Source: JAHECQ01 sp047638695
GTDB lineage: Bacteria; Actinomycetota; Acidimicrobiia; Acidimicrobiales; SZUA-35
Direction of reading: 5' to 3'
Assembly: GCA_047638695.1 (NCBI GenBank)
Contig: JBLINY010000150.1
Location: forward strand, 1-9,557
DNA length: 9,557 bases
Below are positions 1 to 7,451 of the stretch, piece by piece; positions within the stretch are counted from its first letter, which is position 1; the number at the start of each line of letters is the position of its first letter. The notes below the pieces were generated by a model that saw only the letters and a list, made by a program, of their open reading frames with translations, had not been told where the DNA came from and searched no databases. The position numbers and the translations under genes are program-made.

Positions 1-19
1 GAACTCCTCGCTGCGTGCC

Positions 20-481
20 TTAGTTCTCGATGCTGGCCTTGATTGCGTCCAGGGTGGTCTCCATGCCCTTCTGCACGGCTGCCTTGCGGGCAACAAGAGC
101 TTCAGGCGGAGCTTTGGCGAGCGTCGGTGGCAGCTTGATCACGTCCCATTCTTCGGTGATGGTCGTGCCGCCTTCGTCGGAAGCCATTCGGTAAGTCCAC
201 TGCACCAAGGGATCCTCGGCCGGGCCGGTGAAGAACGCAAAGACCTCGCCCGGTGTCGCCTGATTCACGGAAGCAACAGCCGACCACTCGCGATCCCCCA
301 CACGGTTGACGCCTTCGAACTGATCGCCAACCGACGATCCGTCGCCAGTGAGCCAGGTGCCTCCCGTGTTCTCTGGGCTCCACTCGCCCATTCGCTCGAG
401 CTGGCGAACGGTGTCGTAAACCTGCTGCGGAGAAGCAGCTACGTGTACCGAGGTCGAGTAGGACATGTCGTTGACTGTCAT
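20..481 (-). CDS. SRPBCC-family (polyketide cyclase/START-like) protein
   Basis: A 153-residue protein with the pattern of the SRPBCC/Bet v1-like fold: an N-terminal strand (SYSTSVHVAASPQQVYDTV) leading into the short helices and the W-S-P-E turn (WSPENTGG, about residues 34-41) usual in polyketide cyclase/dehydrase-like members, a central run of beta strands, and a long C-terminal helix (KAAVQKGMETTLDAIKASI). These proteins bind a hydrophobic ligand in a deep cavity; no catalytic residue can be named here. It ends in TAA at 20-22. The start is uncertain: ATG at 481 is used, but ATG at 466 (MSYSTS) fits the domain edge equally well and neither has a clear Shine-Dalgarno sequence. It lies 60 bases downstream of the acetoacetate decarboxylase-like gene on the same strand, so it is probably the last gene of that operon. 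The family call is good; the substrate is unknown. Confidence 0.8.
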   Translation of the reverse strand: MTVNDMSYSTSVHVAASPQQVYDTVRQLERMGEWSPENTGGTWLTGDGSSVGDQFEGVNRVGDREWSAVASVNQATPGEVFAFFTGPAEDPLVQWTYRMASDEGGTTITEEWDVIKLPPTLAKAPPEALVARKAAVQKGMETTLDAIKASIEN

Positions 482-541
482 GTCTGGAACGTAGCCGTCA
501 TGTCCTGTGCGTATCCCGTCGCGGTTTGGAGCAGCAGGGCC

Positions 542-1282
542 CTAGAGCCGCCGAGTTCCCCTGAACGCCGGTTGCTCGGGGTCGATGACAAAGCGGGGCG
601 CAGCCAATTCGATATCGGCACCGCAAGCAACGGCAACCAGTCGGTAGACCGGCTCGATGCCGGCGATACCAAGAACGGCGGGGTCGAAGGTGGTGAGGTC
701 AGCTCCCCCGCGATCGGCCTTGGTGTAGGTGTAGCCCGGGTCGACCTGGACAATGACCGCGTCCTCATCCGCGACGTTGGTGAGATGCAGATTGTCGAAT
801 AATTCGATATCGGTCGGAATAACCGGTTCGGGATCGGTGAGGCCGGCTTTGAGGCCGACGGCGCCATCAATGGTGACCTGGCCGCTGATGAGATTGTGGC
901 GTGCGGTGAACTGCACGTCGGCCAACTGAGTCTTGTAGCCCCAGCCAGTCGCCAGGCCGTTGGCCGCTTGCTCAGAGTCGACGTAGGCCGAGACCAGTAA
1001 CCCGCGGGGTCGAATCCCGGCTCGAACGATGAGGCGGATCATGGCAATGGTGAAAGGCCCCACTGGGCTCTCGGGGCAGCGAATGAAGCTGAAGGTCGCG
1101 TATGGAGGGATGCTCGGATGGAGTGCAGGAGGCGTGATGGCCAGCGCCGGATCCTCGCGGACTTCATAACTGACCTGGAGCACCTCAGCACCTGGCAATG
1201 CCCATGTATCGGGAGTTAGGTCCGTGACAGTTGGAGCGTTCTTGAGTGCGCTGGCAATGTCGAGTGTGCCAAAGAGCGGCAT
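542..1282 (-). CDS. Acetoacetate decarboxylase-like (ADC-fold) protein, probable active-site variant
   Basis: A 246-residue protein of normal length for the acetoacetate decarboxylase superfamily. The family pattern can be followed: GPFTIAMI (residues 75-82) where ADC has GPYxE, YVDSEQAANG (100-109), and GWGYKTQLAD (113-122) at the site of the ADC motif G-(Y/F)-P-K-K-L-A. In classical ADC the first Lys of that motif forms the Schiff base and an upstream Glu tunes it. Aligning by eye on G-Y and L-A, the Lys-Lys pair becomes Thr-Gln, a Lys sits one position earlier (K117), and the Glu position is hydrophobic, so simple acetoacetate decarboxylation is doubtful. The start is ATG 1282, which shares one base with the stop of the upstream monooxygenase (TGATG), giving translational coupling; a longer reading to 1495 only overlaps that gene in the wrong frame. 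Stop is TAG at 542-544. Family call fairly sure, function open. Confidence 0.65.
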   Translation of the reverse strand: MPLFGTLDIASALKNAPTVTDLTPDTWALPGAEVLQVSYEVREDPALAITPPALHPSIPPYATFSFIRCPESPVGPFTIAMIRLIVRAGIRPRGLLVSAYVDSEQAANGLATGWGYKTQLADVQFTARHNLISGQVTIDGAVGLKAGLTDPEPVIPTDIELFDNLHLTNVADEDAVIVQVDPGYTYTKADRGGADLTTFDPAVLGIAGIEPVYRLVAVACGADIELAAPRFVIDPEQPAFRGTRRL

Positions 1283-2442
1283 CAGGCCGCCCCACCGGCA
1301 GCCATACCGCTGTTGGCCAGGGCAGCAGCGTTCGCACGGGCCACGTCTCGGCTGGTCTCGGCCGCACCGTGATCGACGAAGTGAGGCATGACCTCCTTGG
1401 CGAACAGGCGCAGACTGTCGAGCACCTGTTGTTGAGGAATCGTCTCGGCCGCGTTCAACAGGAACTGCACGCGATCGACGCCTGTCTCCTCCCACTTCTT
1501 GAGCTCGCGGATGATCTGCTCGGGGTTGCCGACCGCAATGCCTTCCGGTGGTTCCTTGAGATCCCCCGGGCTGGCGGCCTGCTTCCGCGTGCCGGCGAGC
1601 AGGCCGGCGCTCGGATAAGCCCGAGTGGGATAGACCTCTTTGGCCATATCAAGCTGGCCGGCCATGTACTGGAACTGACCCATCATCGACCGGCCGGTGT
1701 CGACACCGGTTGCGCTCTCATCGTGGCAGAACAGAAAATTGATGGTGTTGAGCTGGTCGTTCACAAAGGAGCCGGCTGGCTCGCAGTGCTGGATACGGCG
1801 CCGATACTCCTTCACCTTCCGTTCTTGCTCCGCGAAGCTGGTGAAGTTCACCCCGAGGCAGCCCATGCCCCGGTCGGCCGCGTCTTCTTCAGTACCGGGA
1901 CTCGAAACCGCTACCCATAGCGGCGGGTGTGGAGACTGGATGGGCTTTGGCAGAACCGCCCTCGATGGCATAGAGAAAAACTGGCCCTCGTGGCTGTAGC
2001 GCTCCTGGGTCCACATTTTCGGGATCGCATGGACGAACTCGTCCCAGCTCTTTTTGGTGTCGTCAGGGTTGGCTTGAAACCCGCCGAGCTCGGTCCACGT
2101 CGCCGAGCGGCCCGTGCCCATCTCGAGTCTTCCGCCGGACAGAATGTCGAGCACGGCAGCCCGTTCGGCGATACGGACCGGGTGGTTGAACTCTGGCACG
2201 CACGTGACGATGCCGTGGCCGACCCGGATGTTCTTCGTCTGCATGGCACACGCCGTGAGAAAGAGCTCGGGCGCCGAGCAGTGTGAGTACTCCTCGAGAA
2301 AGTGGTGCTCGACGGCCCAGACTTGGTCGAAACCCAGCTCGTCGGCAAGACGAACTTGCTCGAGAGCATTCTCATAGACGATGCGCTCGTTCACTTCGAA
2401 AGGACGTGGCACGGATAGCTCATAGAAGATGCCGAACTTCAT
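1282..2442 (-). CDS. LLM-class flavin-dependent oxidoreductase (luciferase-like monooxygenase)
   Basis: A 386-residue bacterial-luciferase-like TIM-barrel monooxygenase, expected to use reduced FMN or F420 and oxygen on an unidentified substrate in the cytoplasm. Landmarks: N-terminal strand MKFGIFYELS, the signature AVEHHF (about 43-48), the NHPVRIAERAAVLDILSGG segment (86-104), the loop MGTGRS (108-113) near the cofactor phosphate in the family, PLWVAVSSP, and the C-terminal half GNPEQIIRELKKWEETGVDRVQFLL. The C-terminus is Ala-rich. The ATG at 2442 is chosen because AGGGGG lies 9 bases upstream (2452-2457) and it begins the first barrel strand; an in-frame start at 2493 adds only low-quality residues. 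It leads a probable three-gene minus-strand operon with the ADC-like and SRPBCC genes. Similar oxygenases often sit in actinobacterial catabolic clusters, but nothing here identifies the pathway. Confidence 0.9.
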   Translation of the reverse strand: MKFGIFYELSVPRPFEVNERIVYENALEQVRLADELGFDQVWAVEHHFLEEYSHCSAPELFLTACAMQTKNIRVGHGIVTCVPEFNHPVRIAERAAVLDILSGGRLEMGTGRSATWTELGGFQANPDDTKKSWDEFVHAIPKMWTQERYSHEGQFFSMPSRAVLPKPIQSPHPPLWVAVSSPGTEEDAADRGMGCLGVNFTSFAEQERKVKEYRRRIQHCEPAGSFVNDQLNTINFLFCHDESATGVDTGRSMMGQFQYMAGQLDMAKEVYPTRAYPSAGLLAGTRKQAASPGDLKEPPEGIAVGNPEQIIRELKKWEETGVDRVQFLLNAAETIPQQQVLDSLRLFAKEVMPHFVDHGAAETSRDVARANAAALANSGMAAGGAA

Positions 2443-2470
2443 GGAATCAAACCCCCTGGTCGATTCGCTG

Positions 2471-2500
2471 ATCCTACGACACGAGGTCCTCATCGGTCAG
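2471..2500 (-). promoter_or_regulatory. Candidate promoter of the monooxygenase operon
   Basis: On the minus strand a CTGACC (-35-like, 2495-2500) and a TAGGAT (-10-like, 2471-2476) are separated by 18 bases, each matching 4 of 6 bases of the sigma-70-type consensus. Transcription would begin near 2464, giving a leader of about 22 bases before ATG 2442 that holds the AGGGGG ribosome site. A 14-bp palindrome lies immediately upstream of the -35. Prediction by eye only. Confidence 0.35.
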
Positions 2501-2503
2501 ACT

Positions 2504-2517
2504 TGGCCCATGGGCCA
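2504..2517. promoter_or_regulatory. 14-bp perfect palindrome, candidate operator between divergent genes
   Basis: TGGCCCATGGGCCA is identical to its own reverse complement. It lies in the 112-base region between the leftward monooxygenase (start 2442) and the rightward permease (start 2555), just upstream of the candidate leftward -35 and about 40 bases before the permease start. This is where a dimeric repressor or activator of either or both genes could bind. No regulator gene is visible in the window, so the role is inferred from symmetry and place. Confidence 0.35.
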
Positions 2518-2554
2518 GACCCTCCGTGATCGTCGTTGATGGGAGACAAACTCG

Positions 2555-3322
2555 GTGACAAGCGAGATTGGTCTAATAGAGGTGGCTGCCTCACTCGTGC
2601 TGATCGTGCTCACCATCGTGCCTGCAATGTGGCTGCAGCTGGGAGTGACTCAGCGGGTGCTTATCGCCGTGACTCGGGCCGCCGTGCAGCTCATGGCCGT
2701 CGGCTACCTCATCAAGTTTATTGTTGGTTCCGAAGCCGATCTGTGGCTGGCCTATGCCTGGGTCGCAGCCATGGTGGTGACGACCGCGATCGTTGCCCGT
2801 CGCCGCTCGCCGACGATCAACCGAATCGTTTGGATTGCACTCGTTGCCATTGGAACGGCGACGGCGCTGTGTCTCGGGGTGATCTTCGGCCTGGGCGTGC
2901 TCGAATTCGAGCCTCTCACACTGATCGTGGTCGCCGGGATCACCATCGGTAACACACTGCCCAGCGTCGTGCTGGCCGGAAATCGAGTTGTGGCAACGTT
3001 TCGTGACCAACAGGATTTGATCGACGGCGTGGTCGCGCTTGGCGCCGACCGCCGTGAAGTCATCCGGTTCGTCGGTGGCGAGATTGTGCGAACTGCGCTT
3101 ATCCCCCAGATCGAACGAACCAATGTTGTCGGTCTCATCGCCTTACCCGGTGCGATGACCGGTCTGCTTCTGGCTGGGGTCGACCCCATCGATGCCGTGC
3201 TTACTCAGCTCATTGTCATGTACCTCGTGTTGGGGTCGGTGAGTTGGTCCGTGGTGGTCACCACCGTGGTCAGTCTTTTCTATGCGCTCGATCGTGGGTT
3301 CTCCCGTAGTCAGTCAGACTGA
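2555..3322 (+). CDS. FetB/UPF0014-family ABC transporter permease
   Basis: A 255-residue, strongly hydrophobic inner-membrane protein with about six to seven predicted transmembrane segments. Family hallmarks are clear: RAAVQLMAVGYLI (41-53), the AGITIGNTLPSVVLAGNRV stretch (127-145), a charged cytoplasmic loop with ALGADRREVIRFV (161-173) that should contact the ATPase, and IPQIERTNVVGLIALPGAMTG followed by LLLAGVDPIDAVLTQLIVMYL (183-223). The best-known member is E. coli FetB, the permease of an iron exporter involved in oxidative stress resistance. The start is GTG 2555 with GGGAG 9 bases upstream (2541-2545). No ATPase partner (FetA-like) is adjacent on either side, so the partner must be elsewhere or the gene is an orphan. 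The next gene starts 4 bases after its stop. The family is well supported; the transported substrate is inferred. Confidence 0.85.
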   Translation: MTSEIGLIEVAASLVLIVLTIVPAMWLQLGVTQRVLIAVTRAAVQLMAVGYLIKFIVGSEADLWLAYAWVAAMVVTTAIVARRRSPTINRIVWIALVAIGTATALCLGVIFGLGVLEFEPLTLIVVAGITIGNTLPSVVLAGNRVVATFRDQQDLIDGVVALGADRREVIRFVGGEIVRTALIPQIERTNVVGLIALPGAMTGLLLAGVDPIDAVLTQLIVMYLVLGSVSWSVVVTTVVSLFYALDRGFSRSQSD

Positions 3323-3326
3323 GGCC

Positions 3327-3845
3327 ATGAGCGCTGCGCCCGAGTCAACCCCATCCAACCCTCTGCCGGCTGATCGCCCGCCCGAGATCTATCAGGGTCT
3401 TACCTTCGACGAACAGCCGATTGGCACGCGTTGGCGAACCGCTCGGCGCACGATCAGCGAGACCGACCTGATCACCTACGCCACCATGTTTGGCTTCAAC
3501 GAGGCCCTGTTTCTCGATGCGACGGCCTCGGAGAAGGCCGGCTTCGATGGGCGGCTGGTACCCGGTTCGCTGGTGATGAGCGTGGCCGAAGGGCTGATCG
3601 TCAGCGGCGGTTCGCTGAAGGGAACCGGTCTGGCCTACCTGGGTGCCCAGGTCGATGTGAAGGGCCCCACCTATGTTGGAGACACGCTCGAGATATGGGC
3701 CGAAGTGGTGGAGGCCCGGCTGACGTCACGAGGTGATCGTGGCGTCGTGACGACGCGTAACGACGTGTACAACCAGCACGGAAAGATCGTGATGGTGTAC
3801 ACGCCGTCTCGCATGGTGCTTAGCCAACGCTCTCCCGAGCTGTAG
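3327..3845 (+). CDS. MaoC-like hotdog-fold protein, probably lacking hydratase residues
   Basis: A 172-residue protein of the MaoC/(R)-enoyl-CoA hydratase type. It shows the expected order: a proline-rich N-terminus, LTFDEQPIGTRWRTARRTI, SETDLITYATMFGF (the hot-dog helix), RLVPGSLVMSVAEGL (76-90), and the strands with YLGAQVDVKGPTYVGDTLEI and VVTTRNDVYNQHGKIVM. In active hydratases the helix end reads G-D-x-N-P-x-H-x-D. Here it reads GFNEALFLD (56-64), so the catalytic Asp and His both become Phe. It may be a non-catalytic or thioesterase-like hotdog protein, or act on another substrate. ATG 3327 is preferred, 4 bases after the permease stop and coupled to it; GAGG lies very close to it (3321-3324). 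An in-frame ATG at 3282 would overlap the permease. It ends 12 bases from the convergent SPFH gene. Confidence 0.75.
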   Translation: MSAAPESTPSNPLPADRPPEIYQGLTFDEQPIGTRWRTARRTISETDLITYATMFGFNEALFLDATASEKAGFDGRLVPGSLVMSVAEGLIVSGGSLKGTGLAYLGAQVDVKGPTYVGDTLEIWAEVVEARLTSRGDRGVVTTRNDVYNQHGKIVMVYTPSRMVLSQRSPEL

Positions 3846-3857
3846 CAGCGTCGAGGC

Positions 3858-4802
3858 TTAGGGCGAGCCCTCGTCAGCCGGTGGCTCGGCGGCGGGAGCC
3901 GGAATCGAGCCGCTCGACGGCACCGGGAGATCGAAGAACGAGGATGGGTCGAGCAACAAACCTTCACCTGATGGCACCAGGGCAATGGTGACCTTGTCGT
4001 TGAACTCGGTGATGGCAAGGTATTGAAGGACCTCAGGTGTCAATGAAGCCTGGATGAGGCGGTTGGCCTCGGCGACGCCCTCGGCCTCGATCACCGTTGC
4101 ATCAGATACACCCTGGGCCCGTTCCCGCTCCTTGTCGGCCTCAGCACTAATGATCGCGACCTCTTCTTCGGCCTGAAGCGCAGCCTGGGTCGAGATCTGC
4201 TTGTCCTCGATCGACTGTACGTAGGCAGGCGAGAACGAGACGTTCACGATGAGTAGCTCCGTCACTTCGATCGAGAACGGCTCGAGAGCGTCGGAAAGAC
4301 GATCCTGTGTAGCCCGCCGAATCTTCTCGCGGTTCGGGGCAACCTCGTCGGTCTCGAACTTCACGGTCTCTTCCTTGAAGAAGTTCTGTACTCGACCCTC
4401 AATGAGAACGTCGAACCAGTTGGTGCCCACGTTGCGGAGAAGGTCCTGCACCGCCCGATCCTCGACCCGGTAGTTGATCTCGATGGTGGCGAATACATCT
4501 TGGGTTTCGGCCGAAAAGGCCGAGACACTTTCGAACCGAGCGTTTTGCACCCGAATCGACTCGCGATGCACGGTTTGCCACGGCGCAATCAGCCCGAGGC
4601 CCTCACCACGCTGCCCGGTGATGTCGCCAAACGTTCGAACGACCGCCACCTCGCCTGCGGCAACGACCTTTACTGCTCGAAAGCCGGTGACCATGACCAT
4701 CAAGATCAGCGCGACGGCGGCTCCCTCCTTCCGGAACATGGGAAGTGACATCGACGCCAGTAACCCGGCGACGAGAGCGATCATCACGATGATCCAAATC
4801 AT
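3858..4802 (-). CDS. Membrane-anchored SPFH/Band 7 (prohibitin-like) protein
   Basis: A 314-residue prohibitin/stomatin-type protein. Two hydrophobic segments at about residues 2-20 and 28-48 anchor it as a hairpin or signal anchor. The SPFH domain follows, with VVAAGEVAVVRTFGDITGQRGEG (46-68) and GLIAPWQTVHRESIRVQ, then the internal strand with QDVFATIEINYRVED and NVGTNWFDVLIEGRVQNFF. A long Ala/Glu/Lys-rich coiled coil begins near EDKQISTQAALQAEEEVAI and ends in EAEGVAEANRLIQASLTPEVLQYLAITEF, the usual oligomerisation region. The C-terminus is Pro/Ser-rich. Such proteins form membrane rings that organise proteases and lipid domains; no NfeD-like or FtsH-like partner is adjacent. Start ATG 4802 has GGAG 9 bases upstream (4812-4815). 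It is convergent with the MaoC-like gene, with only 12 bases between the stops. Function in this organism is inferred from the family. Confidence 0.9.
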   Translation of the reverse strand: MIWIIVMIALVAGLLASMSLPMFRKEGAAVALILMVMVTGFRAVKVVAAGEVAVVRTFGDITGQRGEGLGLIAPWQTVHRESIRVQNARFESVSAFSAETQDVFATIEINYRVEDRAVQDLLRNVGTNWFDVLIEGRVQNFFKEETVKFETDEVAPNREKIRRATQDRLSDALEPFSIEVTELLIVNVSFSPAYVQSIEDKQISTQAALQAEEEVAIISAEADKERERAQGVSDATVIEAEGVAEANRLIQASLTPEVLQYLAITEFNDKVTIALVPSGEGLLLDPSSFFDLPVPSSGSIPAPAAEPPADEGSP

Positions 4803-4882
4803 TGAGCATTTCTCCGTTTCAGAGTGCCAACCTCTGTTAGCGCCGACGGCGCGTGTGGTTGGCGGGGTACATCGCCCGGTGG

Positions 4883-4898
4883 GTTGGGGTTAACCAAC
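4883..4898. promoter_or_regulatory. Short inverted repeat upstream of the SPFH gene
   Basis: GTTGG and CCAAC flank a six-base spacer (4888-4893), and the centre contains the 8-base palindrome GGTTAACC. It lies in the 135-base space between the SPFH start (4802) and the stop of the nitronate monooxygenase remnant (4938). It could be an operator for the SPFH gene, or chance. No convincing -35/-10 pair was seen there. Confidence 0.2.
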
Positions 4899-4937
4899 GG
4901 TGTTGCGCTGGTCGTAGTTCCCGAATGTGGCCGAACC

Positions 4938-5778
<841 letters not shown>

Positions 5779-5865
5779 ATCCGGTGCCCCAGTGACTTGC
5801 CTGATCCAGGAGATGGCATTGGCCGAGGATAGACGTTGGCGACCGACCGCCCTAGGGTTCGGACC

Positions 5866-6729
5866 ATGCTGAGCTGGACCATCGGAGACGCCACCATCAC
5901 CTCGATCGTGGAGTCCGAAACACCAACATCCCCCCGCTTCATGTACAAGGACCTCACGAAAATCGATGTCCTTGAACGAGTGAAGAAGGCGCCCTGGTTG
6001 CAGCCGCACTTCATCAGCGACGACGGTTATCTGTTGCAGAAGATCCACTGTTTGGTCATCGAACTGGGTGACAAGAAGATTGCCGTCGACACCTGCATTG
6101 GCAATGACAAGGAACGGAGCAATGACCTGTGGAGCAACTTGCAGGGGCCGTTCCTCGAGGACATGGCAAAGGCCGGATACCCGGCGTCTGACATCACCCA
6201 CGTGGTGTGCACCCACCTTCACGTCGATCACGTTGGTTGGAACACTCGTCTGGTCGACGGCGAATGGGTGCCAACGTTCCCGAACGCCAGGTACCTCTTC
6301 GTGGATAGTGAGTACGAGCACTGGAAGACGGCCGAGAGCCTGTTCGACGGCGAGGACGTCTTTGGCGATTCCGTCGCACCAATCGCAGATGCTGGCCTGG
6401 CCGATCTTGTGCCGCCCGACTACGTGATCTCTGATGAGATCTCCTTTCAGCCCACGCCCGGTCACACCCCAGGCCATATCTCTCTGGCGGTCGAGTCGGG
6501 CGGCAAGAAGGCCATCATCACCGGCGACATGACCCACAACCCGCTCCAGATTGCCGACCCTGAATTGTCATCGATGTTCGACACTGACGGCGAGGCTGCG
6601 CGTGACACCCGCAAGGCCGTGTTCCCCGGTTGGGCCGACGGCGAGACACTGATCATCGGCACCCACTTCGGCAGTCCGACTGCCGGCACCATGGTGCCGG
6701 ATGGCGACGGCTACAAGTTGGTCGTCTGA
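5866..6729 (+). CDS. MBL-fold metallo-hydrolase
   Basis: A 287-residue metallo-beta-lactamase-fold hydrolase with a full set of metal ligands: THLHVDH (116-122, the HxHxDH signature), GHTPGH (199-204), the Asp of TGD (221) and the His of GTHFG (267). This supports a two-zinc active site. The overall pattern, with the N-terminal WTIGDATITSIVE and the DTCIGNDKERS segment, resembles the lactonase/methyl parathion hydrolase-like branch, acting on esters or lactones; the substrate cannot be told. ATG 5866 is chosen because it starts the domain and has AGGG 8 bases upstream (5854-5857); a TTG at 5836 with GAGGA before it is a rival start adding 10 residues. It leads an operon: the NUDIX gene begins 1 base after its TGA, and the selenoprotein gene follows. 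No confident promoter was found between the TG repeat and the start. Confidence 0.9.
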   Translation: MLSWTIGDATITSIVESETPTSPRFMYKDLTKIDVLERVKKAPWLQPHFISDDGYLLQKIHCLVIELGDKKIAVDTCIGNDKERSNDLWSNLQGPFLEDMAKAGYPASDITHVVCTHLHVDHVGWNTRLVDGEWVPTFPNARYLFVDSEYEHWKTAESLFDGEDVFGDSVAPIADAGLADLVPPDYVISDEISFQPTPGHTPGHISLAVESGGKKAIITGDMTHNPLQIADPELSSMFDTDGEAARDTRKAVFPGWADGETLIIGTHFGSPTAGTMVPDGDGYKLVV

Positions 6730-6730
6730 G

Positions 6731-7441
6731 ATGGCCTCCGACTCTCGCTCCGAGGGCATTGCCCCTGAGGACGTCCCTATTAAGCCCGCCGCAACGGTCA
6801 TTCCACTGCGCGATAGCAGCAAGGGCATCGAGGTTTTGGTGTTGCGCCGTGACACCAACCTGGCCTTCCACGGCGGTTCGTGGGTGTTCCCGGGCGGCCG
6901 CGTGGATCCTGCCGATTTCGAAGCGGCCGGATCAGACGACGTCGCCGATGCTGCTGGTCATGCGGCTGTGCGTGAGGCAAAGGAAGAGGCCGACCTCACC
7001 ATTTCACCCGACGACCTCGTGTCGTTGTCGCACTGGACGACGCCCCTTGGTCGGAATCGGCGCTTCTCGACGTGGTTCTATGCCGTGCACGCTCAACGTG
7101 GTCAGGTGACGGTCGATGATGGCGAGATTCGCGAGTTCGAGTGGCACACGATTACCGCCGCCATCGCTGGATGTGAGACGGGTGAAATCAACCTCGCGGG
7201 GCCAACCTATGTCAGTTTGTTGGGTCTCTCGACGCACGAGACCGTCGGGGCCGCGCTGGCCCACGTCAAGTCCCAGCCTGACCAGGTCTTTCTGCCGAAG
7301 ATCATGAAGGTGGAGGGCGAGACGTTCTCGCTCTACCAGGGCGACCCGGCCTACGAATCTGGCGACGCCGGGGCGTCAGGCCCGAGGCACCGCATGCAGA
7401 TGCTCGAAAAGGGCTACCGGTATATCAACGAGCAGGCGTAG
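6731..7441 (+). CDS. NUDIX hydrolase (NUDT7/NUDT19-like layout)
   Basis: A 236-residue NUDIX-fold pyrophosphohydrolase. After KPAATVIPLRD and VLVLRRDTNLAFHGGSWVFPGGRVDPADF (36-63) comes an insertion, and the NUDIX helix reads AAVREAKEEADL (78-89). This keeps the R-E-x-x-E-E metal-binding core, but the usual Gly near the end is Asp. The insertion between the GG and the helix is seen in the NUDT19-like branch, whose members can cleave acyl-CoA; that substrate is an inference. The C-terminal part contains TPLGRNRRFSTWFYAVHA and REFEWHTITAAI. ATG 6731 is used, 1 base after the MBL stop, with no strong ribosome site of its own, so translational coupling is likely; a start at 6701 would overlap the MBL gene. 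Its TAG stop (7439-7441) is part of the ribosome site of the next gene. Confidence 0.87.
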   Translation: MASDSRSEGIAPEDVPIKPAATVIPLRDSSKGIEVLVLRRDTNLAFHGGSWVFPGGRVDPADFEAAGSDDVADAAGHAAVREAKEEADLTISPDDLVSLSHWTTPLGRNRRFSTWFYAVHAQRGQVTVDDGEIREFEWHTITAAIAGCETGEINLAGPTYVSLLGLSTHETVGAALAHVKSQPDQVFLPKIMKVEGETFSLYQGDPAYESGDAGASGPRHRMQMLEKGYRYINEQA

Positions 7442-7451
7442 GGTTATCGGC

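Noticed and set aside
1283..1495. N-terminal extension of the ADC-like protein up to 1495
   Set aside because: It overlaps the monooxygenase C-terminus in another frame and is Arg-rich shadow sequence; ATG 1282 with the TGATG overlap is the natural start.
1246..1920. 224-residue plus-strand reading frame
   Set aside because: It is antisense to the monooxygenase, whose family motifs are complete.
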